Positions 9,483 to 19,496 of a stretch of DNA of 64,000 bases are shown here, piece by piece. The position numbers and the translations under genes were made by a program. How positions within the stretch are numbered: position 1 is the stretch's first letter; every line of letters starts with the position of its first letter. The stretch lies in NCBI RefSeq assembly GCF_007786445.1, contig NZ_VNJI01000028.1, positions 23,985-87,984 of the forward strand, written 5' to 3'. This DNA is from Paenibacillus cremeus. Its GTDB lineage: Bacteria > Bacillota > Bacilli > Paenibacillales > NBRC-103111. Below the pieces are notes generated by a model. That model worked only from the letters and a program-made list of their open reading frames with translations. It was not told where the DNA came from and searched no databases.

Positions 9483-10343
9483 ATGGAAGCGACAGCAGCA
9501 AAATCCAGCCTGGCATTAAGAAATTGGGAGAAGCTTAGACGTAACAAACTGGCTATGATCGGATTTTCGATCATACTACTGATGCTGCTGTGCGCCATTT
9601 TGGCCCCGGTCTTGACCCCCTTTCAACCTGATGAGATCGATCTTGGCAATCGTCTGATGCCGCCATCTTCTGAGCACTTACTCGGAACGGATAAAATCGG
9701 ACGGGATGTGCTCACTCGCATTCTATACGGGGCGAGAATCTCGATTTTCATCGGTTTGAGCGGAGCTCTGGGCGGGGCAGTGATCGGTACAGTGCTCGGC
9801 TGCTTCAGCGGTTATTTGGGCGGTTGGCTCGACAAGCTGCTGCTGCGTATTTCCGAGTTGTTTATGACATTCCCGCAACTGATTCTGATCTTAATCTTGG
9901 TGGTCTACATTGGCCAGGGCTTGTTTAATCTTATCTTTATTTTTGCGGTAACCGGATGGACAGGAACGTACCGGCTTGTGAGGGGAAGAGTTCTATCTCT
10001 ACGGGAAGAAAGCTTTGTGGACTCCTGTCGTGCCTTTGGAATCGGGGAGATGTCCATCATGTTCAGGCATATTTTACCCAATACATTAAGCCCTGTGATT
10101 GTGACCGTGACACTATCCACTGCAGGCTACATTCTTGCGGAATCGGGCCTTAGCTTTCTCGGGCTGGGCGTCCCATCGGGGATTCCGACATGGGGAAATA
10201 TTATTAATGCGGCCAAGGCGGTCGATGTCATCCGTAACAATCCATGGCTATGGTTACCTCCCGGCTTTGCTATCTCCCTGTTCGTTCTAGGTGTCAATTT
10301 TTTTGGAGACGGGCTTCGGGATGTGTTGGACCCTAACCAATAA
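9483..10343 (+). CDS. ABC transporter permease, DppC/OppC type
   Basis: The second permease of the importer, 286 aa. A cytoplasmic N-terminus precedes the first membrane helix (KLAMIGFSIILLMLLCAI), followed by the DppC-type stretch LLGTDKIGRDVLTRILYGAR and the EAA loop near SCRAFGIGEMSIMFRHILPN. ATG 9483 follows GGAGAAGGGGGAG with good spacing; the in-frame ATG 9444 has no ribosome site. It pairs with the preceding permease and the two ATPases that follow. Confidence 0.92.
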   Translation: MEATAAKSSLALRNWEKLRRNKLAMIGFSIILLMLLCAILAPVLTPFQPDEIDLGNRLMPPSSEHLLGTDKIGRDVLTRILYGARISIFIGLSGALGGAVIGTVLGCFSGYLGGWLDKLLLRISELFMTFPQLILILILVVYIGQGLFNLIFIFAVTGWTGTYRLVRGRVLSLREESFVDSCRAFGIGEMSIMFRHILPNTLSPVIVTVTLSTAGYILAESGLSFLGLGVPSGIPTWGNIINAAKAVDVIRNNPWLWLPPGFAISLFVLGVNFFGDGLRDVLDPNQ

Positions 10344-10372
10344 AAATGCAATCCCGAGGGGAGAGATGAGGC

Positions 10373-11377
10373 TTGTCCACCGTCGATGATTTGATTCTGA
10401 AGGTTGATAATTTGCAAACGCAGTTTGACTTGGGCAGAAGAGTGGTGCGAGCCGTGAACGGCGTCTCGTTTAACGTCAGAAAAGGTAGGACACTGGGGAT
10501 CGTTGGTGAAAGCGGCTGCGGCAAAAGCGTGACGGCACACTCGATTTTACAGCTGCTGCCCAGGCTAGGGAAAATAACAGAAGGAAGCATCACTTACTAT
10601 AAGGACCAGCAGGAAGTCGTGCTCAGCCAGCTTAAGCGCAATGGAACAGCGATTCGTTCCATACGTGGCAAGGAGATCGGCATGATTTTCCAAGACCCTA
10701 TGGCCTCTCTTAACCCGGTGTATACGATAGGGGATCAAATTTGTGAAAATTTGCAGCAGCATGAACCAATTTCACGTAAGGAAGCGATGGAGAAAGCCGT
10801 TGAGATGCTGACGTTACTCGGTATTCCGAAGGTCTCAGCCCGGATGAAGGATTACCCGCATCAATTTAGCGGGGGGATGAAGCAGCGTGTCATGATCGCC
10901 ATGGCCATGGTATGCAAGCCTAGACTGTTGATCGCCGATGAGCCTACCACCGCACTCGATGTCACGATCCAGGCGCAAATTCTGGAATTGATGAAGGATG
11001 TGCAGGCCCAATACGGCACGTCCATTATTCTAATTACACATAATATGGGCATCGTCGCCGATATGGCGGATGATGTCGCTGTGATGTATATGGGACGGAT
11101 TGTAGAGTTTGGCTCCGTGCGCCAGGTGCTGGGTTCACCACAGCATCCATATACGCAAGCGTTACTCCGATCCGTACCGGTGCTTGGCATTGACCCGAAT
11201 GCAAGGCTTCAAACCATCCGGGGAAGCACACCGGATCCATCCGAAAAGCTAGAAGGCTGTGAATTTGCACCCCGCTGCGACTATGCAGCGGATCGCTGCA
11301 GAACAGTTCCGAGTGAGTCGATATTGCCTGACGGCCACCGTGTGAGATGCTGGAACTGCAGAGGAGGAATCGCATGA
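10373..11377 (+). CDS. ABC transporter ATP-binding protein, DppD/OppD type
   Basis: A 334-aa ATPase with Walker A GESGCGKS near residue 44, signature FSGGMKQR near 163 and Walker [13 protein letters not shown] near 185. After about residue 240 it has the oligopeptide-transporter C-terminal extension with a four-cysteine cluster ([14 protein letters not shown] plus further Cys) seen in OppD/DppD proteins. The TTG start at 10373 is preceded by GAGGGGAGA at 8 nt. Its stop overlaps the ATG of the partner ATPase (ATGA). Confidence 0.92.
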   Translation: MSTVDDLILKVDNLQTQFDLGRRVVRAVNGVSFNVRKGRTLGIVGESGCGKSVTAHSILQLLPRLGKITEGSITYYKDQQEVVLSQLKRNGTAIRSIRGKEIGMIFQDPMASLNPVYTIGDQICENLQQHEPISRKEAMEKAVEMLTLLGIPKVSARMKDYPHQFSGGMKQRVMIAMAMVCKPRLLIADEPTTALDVTIQAQILELMKDVQAQYGTSIILITHNMGIVADMADDVAVMYMGRIVEFGSVRQVLGSPQHPYTQALLRSVPVLGIDPNARLQTIRGSTPDPSEKLEGCEFAPRCDYAADRCRTVPSESILPDGHRVRCWNCRGGIA

Positions 11378-12420
11378 CGGCAAGTCTAAATACGCCAGAG
11401 GTGCTGCTTGAAATTAAGGATATCAAAAAATATTATCCGGTTTATAAGGGCCTCTTCAAAAAAGAGGTCGGTCAGGTCAAAGCGGTTGACGGTGTCAGTG
11501 TGTATGTCCGCAGGGGGGAGACGCTTGGTCTAGTTGGTGAAAGCGGTTGTGGCAAAACGACGCTTGGCAAATGTCTAGTCAGGCTGCATATGCCCACCTC
11601 CGGCGAAATGCTGTACAACTATGGCCGGAGTGAAAGCAGTAACGGCAGCGCGCAACTGCGCGATATTTTAACATTAACGCGACACGAAAGCTTTGAAGTT
11701 CGCAAAAGAATTCAAATTGTATTCCAAGACCCGTATTCCTCGTTAAATCCGGTCAAAACCATTTATGCTTCCTTTGACGAGCCGCTCCGTATTCATGGCA
11801 TGGGCAGTAAATCGCAGCGTAAGGAGATCATCGCCCAGGTGCTGGAATCGGTCAATTTACGGTCGGATTATATGTACCGGTATCCGCACGAATTTTCCGG
11901 CGGGCAGCGGCAGCGCATTTGCATAGCCCGGGCGCTGTGCATACAGCCCGAGCTAATGGTTTGCGATGAGCCAGTTTCAGCGCTCGATGTGTCGATTCAG
12001 GCACAGGTTCTGAATCTGATGAAGGATTTACAGCGACAATTGAATTTAACCTATATTTTCATTGCACATGATCTCAGTGTGGTGAAGTACATGAGCGATA
12101 GAATCGCGGTAATGTACCTAGGGCAAGTGGTGGAAATTGCCGCTTCGGACAGCTTGTACGCATCACCACAACATCCCTATACAGAGGCACTCTTATCTGC
12201 AGTCCCTACGCCGGAACTAGACCGGCCCAAAGAAAGGATTGTGCTGAAGGGGGAGGTCCCAAGCCCAATCGATCCTCCAAAGGGCTGCCGATTTCATCCT
12301 AGGTGTTCAAAGTGTGAGGCCATTTGCCGGACGGAGGCGCCAACGCTTCGCCGGGTCGCAGGCGCAAAGGATCATTATGTTGCATGTCATCTAGCCGATA
12401 CCCTTCCGACGATGCTGTAA
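11374..12420 (+). CDS. ABC transporter ATP-binding protein, DppF/OppF type
   Basis: A 348-aa partner ATPase with Walker A GESGCGKT, signature FSGGQRQR and Walker [13 protein letters not shown], plus the C-terminal Cys-containing extension ([15 protein letters not shown]). Together with the preceding gene it energises the importer as a heterodimer. ATG 11374 has GAGGAGGAA just upstream and overlaps the preceding stop; the in-frame ATG 11347 lies inside the other ATPase gene. It is the last gene of the five-gene transporter block. Confidence 0.92.
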   Translation: MTASLNTPEVLLEIKDIKKYYPVYKGLFKKEVGQVKAVDGVSVYVRRGETLGLVGESGCGKTTLGKCLVRLHMPTSGEMLYNYGRSESSNGSAQLRDILTLTRHESFEVRKRIQIVFQDPYSSLNPVKTIYASFDEPLRIHGMGSKSQRKEIIAQVLESVNLRSDYMYRYPHEFSGGQRQRICIARALCIQPELMVCDEPVSALDVSIQAQVLNLMKDLQRQLNLTYIFIAHDLSVVKYMSDRIAVMYLGQVVEIAASDSLYASPQHPYTEALLSAVPTPELDRPKERIVLKGEVPSPIDPPKGCRFHPRCSKCEAICRTEAPTLRRVAGAKDHYVACHLADTLPTML

Positions 12421-12471
12421 AAGAAACGGTGCGAAGTGCCGGCGTTTAGTGAATGACAAGGAGAGAACCAA

Positions 12472-13878
12472 ATGAGCGATCCGAAACGGGAAGTGCTGAG
12501 AATTGGTAATCGGGTGGAACTATTTGTTGACGATACCCTAATCCATCGAATGGAAAAGGCTTATCTTAAGCTGAATCCTCCGGAAAAGAAGGAAATTGTA
12601 TTAACGATGGATCAGCCCTGGGAAGGCTCCGGCAGCGGGATTTATTGTACGGTTTTTAAGGAGGGCGATAAATACCGGATGTACTACCGAGGAACCTTTG
12701 ACAACAGTTCTGATCATTCCCATGGTCAGGCCTGCTGTTATGCAGAAAGTAGCGATGGGATTCATTGGGAACGACCGGAACTAGGGATTCACGAGTTTAA
12801 TGGCTCGACCCGTAACAATATTGTGATGCTCGGGCAAATTGCCCACAATTTCAGTCCCTTTCTCGATACTCGTCCGGGTGTTCCTACCAGTGAGAAATAC
12901 AAGGCAGTAGCAGGTTACGCGCCCAGAGGGTTGTTTACCTTTGTGTCCGAAGATGGCTTTCACTTCAGAAAGCTGCAAGAGGGGCCCGTCTTAACGAAGG
13001 GAGCATTTGATTCTCACAATCTTGCTTATTGGGATACGGAAAGAAACAGCTATATTTGTTATTCCCGTTATTTTGCATCCTCCCTAGAACCGAACATTGA
13101 AGCACCACAGGATTCAGCCGTGTTCGTCGGAGTAAGGGCGATTCAGTACAGCACCTCGGAAGACTTTATCCATTGGACGGAGCCGCAACCGAACCGATAT
13201 GATCGTGGGCCGCTAGAGCACTTTTATACGAATAGCACCGTGCCATGCCCCGGGGCGGAACATATTTATTTATCCTTTCCAATGAGATTTATGCCGGAGC
13301 GGTTCAAAATCGCAGGACACAGTAAGGTGGGCATATCTGATAACACGTTTATGTCCAGCCGCGATGGAATGTTCTGGAAGAGGCCGTTTCGTGAAGCTTG
13401 GACCCGTCCCGGTCTCGATCCACGCAACTGGACTCAAAGAAGCTCGGCACCCGCCTGGGGCATATTGGAAACTTCCCCCGAGGAGTTTTCACTGTTCATT
13501 AATGAACATTATCAATGGGATGATTCCCGAATCCGCAGAGTGACGGTGCCACGTCACCGGTTTGCTTCCGTTCACGGAGATTATACCGGCGGTATATTTA
13601 CAACCAAACTACTGGTCGTGGAAGGCAATACGCTAAGCATCAACTACGCCACTTCGGCACCAGGTTCAGTTAAGGTGGGCCTCATCGATGACGCAGGTTG
13701 GCCCATTTCCCATTTCAGTACGGAGGATTGCGATATTATCTATGGCGATGAGCTGGAGCACACGGTGACATGGCGGGGAAATTCGGATCTGTCCCAATTT
13801 ATTGGCAAGGCGGTTCGATTGAAGTTCGAGCTGAAGGATGCAGACATTTACGCGATGCAAATTGGTGCGGAAAGCTAA
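12472..13878 (+). CDS. Beta-propeller protein, GH32/GH43-like
   Basis: A 468-aa cytoplasmic protein with no signal peptide. Repeated WxxP and D-x-G-x-x-W/F patterns (ESSDGIHWERPELG, SEDGFHFRKL, TSEDFIHWTEP, SSRDGMFWKRPF) mark blades of a five-bladed propeller of the glycoside hydrolase 32/43/62 superfold. A beta-sandwich-like C-terminus is suggested by the TWRGNSDLSQFIGKAVRLKF stretch. The family includes many proteins of unproven activity, so hydrolysis of a glycoside is inferred, not shown. It is paralogous to the next gene and follows the importer, suggesting it acts on the imported molecule. Confidence 0.65.
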   Translation: MSDPKREVLRIGNRVELFVDDTLIHRMEKAYLKLNPPEKKEIVLTMDQPWEGSGSGIYCTVFKEGDKYRMYYRGTFDNSSDHSHGQACCYAESSDGIHWERPELGIHEFNGSTRNNIVMLGQIAHNFSPFLDTRPGVPTSEKYKAVAGYAPRGLFTFVSEDGFHFRKLQEGPVLTKGAFDSHNLAYWDTERNSYICYSRYFASSLEPNIEAPQDSAVFVGVRAIQYSTSEDFIHWTEPQPNRYDRGPLEHFYTNSTVPCPGAEHIYLSFPMRFMPERFKIAGHSKVGISDNTFMSSRDGMFWKRPFREAWTRPGLDPRNWTQRSSAPAWGILETSPEEFSLFINEHYQWDDSRIRRVTVPRHRFASVHGDYTGGIFTTKLLVVEGNTLSINYATSAPGSVKVGLIDDAGWPISHFSTEDCDIIYGDELEHTVTWRGNSDLSQFIGKAVRLKFELKDADIYAMQIGAES

Positions 13879-13889
13879 AGGAGGATCCT

Positions 13890-15341
13890 ATGGAGGCTAC
13901 GAGCCGTAATGTGAAATTCACCTTTTTCGATAACCGCACCTACGAATATATCCGGGGCTTCGAACGAAAACTGGGCCAAGCGCAGAAATATAGCGGCAAT
14001 CCGGTCCTCACCCCTGAGTTACCCAACGAATTTAAAAGGGCGCATTATTACGGAACCGCTTTATATGATGAAGACGAACAGCTGTACAAAACCTGGTATT
14101 CCTCACATTTCTATGGCGCTGCAATCGGAGAGTCCGATCCGAAGGCCTATTCCTACCTGAATTATGCGTATTCGTCGGATGGCATTCACTTTATCAAACC
14201 ACAGCTGGACGTCGTACCTGGCACGAACATCGTGCTGGATAATGAAGAGAGAACGCACGGCCCGTCTGTAATTCTCGATTCCGAGGAGCCGAACCCCAAG
14301 CAGCGTTTTAAGCTGGCCATGTCACCCTATACGAAGCACTGCAGCATCTTTATTTACGCTTCCCCCGACGGCATCCATTGGAAGCCGATGTTCGATAAGC
14401 CCGTGCTGGAGGTCGAAAGCGACTGTCACACTGGATTTTATCGCGATCCGGCATCCGGGGCGTACCGCCTGTCCTTTCGCATGCGCTGTCCCGACCGACG
14501 TGTCTGGGTGGCTGAAAGTCAAGACCTGCTGCATTGGACAAAGCCAGTACTGGCCTTGGAGCCGGATCAAATCGATTCCTGCTTTACGCAGTTTTACGGG
14601 ATGCAGATGACCCCATATGGTCCGCTTACGATCGGCCTGATATCCATGTATGACACGTACGATTTCATTACCGATCCGAACTTCAATAAGATGGCCGGTA
14701 CCATGGATGTTCAGTTGGCCTACAGTCGTGACGGATTTGGCTGGCATAGGTGCAAGCAGGGGGAAAAGGTGATCTCCCTGGGCGTGGAGGGAGAGTGGGA
14801 CTCCACTTGTATCATGCCGTCTTCCACCATCATTTATCGTCCAGATGCCATGAAGCTGTATTATTCGGCTGTGCCGTTTGACCATTCCGGTTTCAGTCGC
14901 ATTCCATACGACGAGATCGATAAGGAATGCATAGGGTTAGCGGAGTTGCGGCCGGACGCCTTTGTCTATTTACAAGCCGATCAGGATGAATGCGAGTTGT
15001 TGACGCGGCCCTTTGCAATAGAACATGGAGATCTATATCTAAATGCAGCCGCCGCCAGTGGAGTGGTTAAGGTGGAGATTTGTGATACGGAAGGAAGAGC
15101 ACTAAAGGGGTTTTCTTTTGACGATCACATTCCGTTTACCGGAGATAGCACGGCAGCTAGGGTTGAGTGGAAGGGAAATCCAGACATTTCTAGCTTCACA
15201 CATCAAGTGATTCGGCTTAAGCTTCGTGCGTCCAATGCCAAGGTGTACTCCATCTTTTTCCCACATGGCGAAGATATAAAGGCATACTGGAGGTTTAAGG
15301 AAGTGTCTTGCTTGAATCCTTTAAAGTACGACATTAGCTAA
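13890..15341 (+). CDS. Beta-propeller protein, GH32/GH43-like, paralogue of the preceding gene
   Basis: A 483-aa protein without a signal peptide. It shares with its neighbour the blade motifs (YSSDGIHFIKPQLD, ASPDGIHWKPMF, ESQDLLHWTKPV, YSRDGFGWHRCKQG) and a matching C-terminal stretch (VEWKGNPDISSFTHQVIRLK versus VTWRGNSDLSQFIGKAVRLK), so the pair arose by duplication. ATG 13890 has AAGGAGGATCC upstream; an earlier in-frame start at 13770 lies inside the neighbour. Function is probably processing of a glycosidic or polyol substrate, but no catalytic acid can be assigned with confidence. Confidence 0.65.
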   Translation: MEATSRNVKFTFFDNRTYEYIRGFERKLGQAQKYSGNPVLTPELPNEFKRAHYYGTALYDEDEQLYKTWYSSHFYGAAIGESDPKAYSYLNYAYSSDGIHFIKPQLDVVPGTNIVLDNEERTHGPSVILDSEEPNPKQRFKLAMSPYTKHCSIFIYASPDGIHWKPMFDKPVLEVESDCHTGFYRDPASGAYRLSFRMRCPDRRVWVAESQDLLHWTKPVLALEPDQIDSCFTQFYGMQMTPYGPLTIGLISMYDTYDFITDPNFNKMAGTMDVQLAYSRDGFGWHRCKQGEKVISLGVEGEWDSTCIMPSSTIIYRPDAMKLYYSAVPFDHSGFSRIPYDEIDKECIGLAELRPDAFVYLQADQDECELLTRPFAIEHGDLYLNAAAASGVVKVEICDTEGRALKGFSFDDHIPFTGDSTAARVEWKGNPDISSFTHQVIRLKLRASNAKVYSIFFPHGEDIKAYWRFKEVSCLNPLKYDIS

Positions 15342-15372
15342 TTCGGGCCAGTAGTCGATAAGGAGAACGGTC

Positions 15373-16470
15373 ATGATGGAAAACGTCCGATTTGGGATTG
15401 TGGGCAGCGGATATTTCGGCGGAGGGCTCGCCAAAGTATTGTCGGGACTCCCGCACAGCGAAGTGAAGCTTGTGTATGGTGGTACAAGGGCGGGGAAACT
15501 GGCGGAGGAGCTTGGCTGCCGTCAAGTCTTAGCGCTGGAAGACATGATGAACAGCAGCGACATTGATGCTGTGATCGTTGCTACGCCCAGTCATCTTCAT
15601 CGCGATCCAGTCATCTTAGCGGCCCAAGCAGGAAAGCATGTCTTTTGTGAAAAGCCGACGGCACTTTCCCTTATTGATTGTACGGACATGGTGCGGGCTT
15701 GTGAGAAGGCCCATGTTCAGATGATGGTCGGACATAGCTATTACTTTATAGACGGCCTGCTTCAAGTGCGCCGATGGGTGGATGAAGGTGTCATCGGCAA
15801 GCCCGTGGCCATCCATTCAGAGAGGACCGGTTGGGAGTCACCGCAAGCGGTGGTCAGTTGGAAAAAGAACGTTGAAACCTCCGGGGGCCATTTATTTCAC
15901 CATATTCATGAACTGGATTTTCTGCAAACGATTATGGGACCAGCGATAGCCATTTGTACGGCGGGCGGCAATTTGACTCATCAGGGGGATGGCTACGGCA
16001 ACGAAGAGGATGTGCTGATGCTGACCTTGGAATTCCAAGGTGGAGCAGTAGGGACAATGCAGTATGGCTCGGGCTTCCACTGGGGCGAGCATTTTGTCAA
16101 GATCAATGGAACCAAAGGTGCAATCCGAATCGATTTTAAAAGGTCGAAGATTTATTTGAGGAAAGACGGTCAGGAATCCGAGCATTTACTACACCGTACA
16201 GAAACAGAGGACGAGGAGCGGGCGAGCTTTTACCGAGGAATGGACGGAGGGATCGCCTACGGCAAACATAATTCGGAAATCGCATCTTTTCTGAAGGGTG
16301 TAATGGAAGCGGAAATGACGACTTTTCGTGATTGTCTCCTTGGCTGCCCGATTCCTGGGTACCTAAAATCGCTGTTTGATGGCAGGGCAGCACGCTCATC
16401 CATAGCTGCAGCGGAGGCGGCGATTATCTCCTTAAAGGAAAAACGGTGGGTTCAAATCGGGTACAACTAA
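15373..16470 (+). CDS. Gfo/Idh/MocA-family oxidoreductase
   Basis: A 365-aa protein with an N-terminal NAD(P)-binding loop GSGYFGGGLAKVL and the EKP motif as VFCEKPTALS near residue 93. The C-terminal domain carries a HHIHELDFLQTIMG stretch, matching the family's substrate-site helix with its histidines. AAGGAGAACGG precedes ATG 15373. It is the second of four family members in the island and is directly followed by an SDR, suggesting successive oxidation or epimerisation steps. Substrate unknown. Confidence 0.87.
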   Translation: MMENVRFGIVGSGYFGGGLAKVLSGLPHSEVKLVYGGTRAGKLAEELGCRQVLALEDMMNSSDIDAVIVATPSHLHRDPVILAAQAGKHVFCEKPTALSLIDCTDMVRACEKAHVQMMVGHSYYFIDGLLQVRRWVDEGVIGKPVAIHSERTGWESPQAVVSWKKNVETSGGHLFHHIHELDFLQTIMGPAIAICTAGGNLTHQGDGYGNEEDVLMLTLEFQGGAVGTMQYGSGFHWGEHFVKINGTKGAIRIDFKRSKIYLRKDGQESEHLLHRTETEDEERASFYRGMDGGIAYGKHNSEIASFLKGVMEAEMTTFRDCLLGCPIPGYLKSLFDGRAARSSIAAAEAAIISLKEKRWVQIGYN

Positions 16471-16484
16471 GGAGGACACCTGCT

Positions 16485-17282
16485 ATGCATACGATGAACT
16501 TGTTTCGTTTGGATGGTCGGGTTGCCGTCGTAACCGGTGGCGCGGGGCTGTACGGCCTGCTGATCGTTCGCGCGCTGGCTGAAGCGGGGGCTCAGGTCGT
16601 GATGGCCTCGCGCGGGCTGGAAGGCTGCGGGGCTGCCGCCGACAAACTCAAAGGTGAGGGGTTGCAGGTGGTCGCCAAACAGCTAGATCTGGGGAGCGAG
16701 GCAAGTATTCACCGTTTGACTGAGGAGGTGGTCGAGGAATTCGGCCGAATCGATACGCTTGTTAATAACGCTGTCTCGAGAACAGGCCTTGCGAATCTGG
16801 ACGAAACGACTTCGGAGGGCTGGGAGGACGCTGAGCGGGTGAACGGTACGGGGCTGATGCTGATGACGAAGGCCGTCGTTGGGCACATGTGCAGGCAGCG
16901 ACATGGATCCATTATTAATATCGCATCGATCCAGGGCGTGGTTGGGCCGCATTTTCCCGTATATGGCGACACCGGGATGTCGAGCGGAATCGAATATACC
17001 TACACCAAGTGGGGAATGATCGGCTTTACCAAATGGGTGGCCAATTACTATGCTGGTTATCACATTCGAGCCAACTGTATAAGCCCTGGCGGGTATAATC
17101 CAGGGCTGCTGCAGGATGAGAGCAAGGCGCAATTCGCTGACAATTATCGCAAACTGACACCTATGGGCCGGTTCGCCGAGGAGGACGACATCAAAGGACC
17201 AACGGTGTTTCTCGCTTCAGAGGCTTCCCGATATGTCACAGGGCAAAATCTGATTGTGGATGGCGGCTGGACCAATTGGTAA
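16485..17282 (+). CDS. SDR-family oxidoreductase
   Basis: A 265-aa short-chain dehydrogenase/reductase. The cofactor motif is TGGAGLYG rather than the classical TGxxxGIG, followed by NNAVS, the catalytic Ser in NIASIQG and YxxxK as YTYTK. About 20 residues lie between Ser and Tyr (YGDTGMSSGIEY), longer than in classical SDRs and shared with the SDRs at 27624 and 28476. ATG 16485 follows AAGGAGGACACC; the earlier in-frame GTG lies inside the preceding gene. Likely a polyol or keto-sugar dehydrogenase; substrate unknown. Confidence 0.87.
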   Translation: MHTMNLFRLDGRVAVVTGGAGLYGLLIVRALAEAGAQVVMASRGLEGCGAAADKLKGEGLQVVAKQLDLGSEASIHRLTEEVVEEFGRIDTLVNNAVSRTGLANLDETTSEGWEDAERVNGTGLMLMTKAVVGHMCRQRHGSIINIASIQGVVGPHFPVYGDTGMSSGIEYTYTKWGMIGFTKWVANYYAGYHIRANCISPGGYNPGLLQDESKAQFADNYRKLTPMGRFAEEDDIKGPTVFLASEASRYVTGQNLIVDGGWTNW

Positions 17283-17297
17283 CCAAGGGGGCGTACC

Positions 17298-18311
17298 ATG
17301 TATCGCGCAGCTGTGATCGGACTCGGTAATATAGGGTTGCTGTTTGACATCCCGAGAAAAGTGATGCCACAGAGTCATTCATTAGCGTATCACTTACACA
17401 AGGACATCGAGTTTGTCGCGGCGGCAGGTGTCCGCCTGGAACAAGGGGACGCTTTGGTATCGATCGCACCCGAAGCTAAGTTTTATACTGATTTAAATAC
17501 TATGTTAAAGGAGCATGAGCTGGATCTGATCAGCATTTGCACACCCTCGGAGATAAGGCTCGAACTGCTCCGAAACGTATTTCAGCAGTCGCCCGTGAAG
17601 TTGATTTTTCTAGAGAAGCCGGTTGCGACAAGTCTTGCAGAAGGGGAAGCCATTGTAGCCTTAGCCCAGCAGTATAACCGAACCGTGGTAGTTAATTTAT
17701 CCCGGAGATGGAGCGAAGCGGCAGGGCTCATGCGGCAAGCTGTACAATCCGGACATTACGGAAAAGTGAACAGGATCCACCTTCGGTATACAAGAGGAAT
17801 TTACAATTATGGCTCCCATTTATTTGATCTTGTACGTTTTATCGCTGGAACGATCGATACAGTTCAAGTGCTGCGGCGGGTTCCCACCCGGCTCGACAAT
17901 CGAGAGGACTGGACGTATTCCTTTATCTTCACGGCGGAGAACGGGACGATTCCTGGGTATGCCGAAGCATTCGACGACCGGGATTATTTGATCTTTGAGA
18001 TGGACCTGTTTCTGGAGAAGGGAAAAATCGAAATGCGCCAGAGTGGTGACGAAATCCGTTTCTATACAACTGACACGCATCCTATGCTGGGAGGTACGAA
18101 TCAGCTCGTTCTGGAGTTGACGGAGCAAGACCTAAACAGCAGGTCCAGTATGATAATGAACGCGGCGGAGCATCTCGTCGAGATACTCCGAAGTGGAGCG
18201 AAGCCCATATGCTCGCTCGAGGACGGGATGTATCCGATGTATGTAGCTGAAGCGATAAATCGTTCGTACCGGAACAACAGGTCTAACGAAAAGGTGGTGA
18301 TAACACCGTGA
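17298..18311 (+). CDS. Gfo/Idh/MocA-family oxidoreductase
   Basis: A 337-aa protein with N-terminal loop GLGNIGLLFD and EKP motif IFLEKPVATS near residue 98, with the family's C-terminal domain (NYGSHLFDLVRFI near residue 172). It is more diverged from the other three copies, so it probably acts on a different intermediate. It ends with a 4-nt overlap (GTGA) into the PLP enzyme that follows, implying coupled translation and a linked step. Substrate unknown. Confidence 0.83.
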   Translation: MYRAAVIGLGNIGLLFDIPRKVMPQSHSLAYHLHKDIEFVAAAGVRLEQGDALVSIAPEAKFYTDLNTMLKEHELDLISICTPSEIRLELLRNVFQQSPVKLIFLEKPVATSLAEGEAIVALAQQYNRTVVVNLSRRWSEAAGLMRQAVQSGHYGKVNRIHLRYTRGIYNYGSHLFDLVRFIAGTIDTVQVLRRVPTRLDNREDWTYSFIFTAENGTIPGYAEAFDDRDYLIFEMDLFLEKGKIEMRQSGDEIRFYTTDTHPMLGGTNQLVLELTEQDLNSRSSMIMNAAEHLVEILRSGAKPICSLEDGMYPMYVAEAINRSYRNNRSNEKVVITP

Positions 18312-19465
18312 GATCTGATTTAAAACGAGTACAGGAGATAATAACCTCCATCGATGTGCATAGTGAGGATTTGTTTGGCGCTGTCGTTCCGCCTACGTTT
18401 GAAAATACGATCTATCGGTATCCCGATTACGAAGCAGTGAAGCAGGTCGCAGAAGGTCGTGCGCATCGGTACGGCTACAGCAAGAACGGGAATCCGACAA
18501 CCGAAGCGGTGGAACGAGTGCTGGCGGCGCTCGAAAAGGGAGAAGCGGCCAAATGCTTTTCCTCTGGAACAGCGGCGATCTATACCGTACTTTTAAGTGT
18601 GCTGGAGCCGGGAAGTCATGTCATTACCGTCAAGAATGTCTACGGCCGTACCTCGGACTTTTTAAAACGAACCTTTCATAAGTTCAATGTGCAGACCACG
18701 TTTGTGTCAGGTGAATGGTTAGAGGAGTTTGAGGAGGCCATCCAACCAAATACAAGGCTGATTTATCTCGAAAGCCCAACCTCCTGGCAATTTGAATTGC
18801 AACCGATTCGTGCTGTTTCCCAGCTTGCCAAACAACATGGCATCAAGGTAGTGATCGATAATACGTGGGCGACACCGGTATTTCAGAATCCGCTCGAGCT
18901 TGGCGCGGACGCTGTCATTCATTCCGCCTCTAAATATTTGGGAGGCCACAGCGATTTGGTTGCCGGTGTCGTGATTGGACCGAAAACTTGGATTTCCGAT
19001 TTGCCCCAGTTGGGCGCTGTGCTATCCCCATACGAGTCAGCCAAATTGCTGAGGGGTGTTCGTACATTGGCTCTGCGTATGGAAAGGCATGAACAAAGCG
19101 CGCTGCGCATTGCCGCTTTTCTGGAGCAGGAGAATAAGGTGACCCGAGTGAACTATCCGGGCTTGGCAAGCTATCATCAATACGAGCTAGCGCAATCTCA
19201 AATGTCCGGGTGTAGCGGATTGATGTCATTTCACCTGGATGCAAATGAGGCAGGGATACGGTCCTTTATCGACTCGCTTCGGCATATTAGTATCGGTGGA
19301 AGTTGGGGAGGTTTTGAAAGTATTCTGTATGCTGCAGCCATGTCGGGAACGGAAGCGGAAGTAACGGCACGCGGCTTCGGCTTTACACAGATCCGGTTGT
19401 CCGTAGGACTGGAGGTGGCCGATACGTTGCTGGAAGACCTGCATACTGCACTCCAGCTAATTTAG
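18308..19465 (+). CDS. PLP-dependent trans-sulfuration-type enzyme (cystathionine synthase/lyase family)
   Basis: A 385-aa Cys/Met metabolism fold-type I enzyme. Motifs include RYGYSKNGNPTTEAVE near residue 55, SSGTAAI, VVIDNTWATP around the cofactor Asp, and the Schiff-base lysine in HSASKYLGGHSD (about K209). The family carries out gamma/beta replacement or elimination on substituted homoserine and cysteine. In this context it more likely eliminates a side group from a non-standard amino acid than makes methionine; that is inference. The GTG start overlaps the preceding stop. Confidence 0.85.
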   Translation: MRSDLKRVQEIITSIDVHSEDLFGAVVPPTFENTIYRYPDYEAVKQVAEGRAHRYGYSKNGNPTTEAVERVLAALEKGEAAKCFSSGTAAIYTVLLSVLEPGSHVITVKNVYGRTSDFLKRTFHKFNVQTTFVSGEWLEEFEEAIQPNTRLIYLESPTSWQFELQPIRAVSQLAKQHGIKVVIDNTWATPVFQNPLELGADAVIHSASKYLGGHSDLVAGVVIGPKTWISDLPQLGAVLSPYESAKLLRGVRTLALRMERHEQSALRIAAFLEQENKVTRVNYPGLASYHQYELAQSQMSGCSGLMSFHLDANEAGIRSFIDSLRHISIGGSWGGFESILYAAAMSGTEAEVTARGFGFTQIRLSVGLEVADTLLEDLHTALQLI

Positions 19466-19496
19466 AACATAACCACTCAGGAAAGGTGGGGATCCG

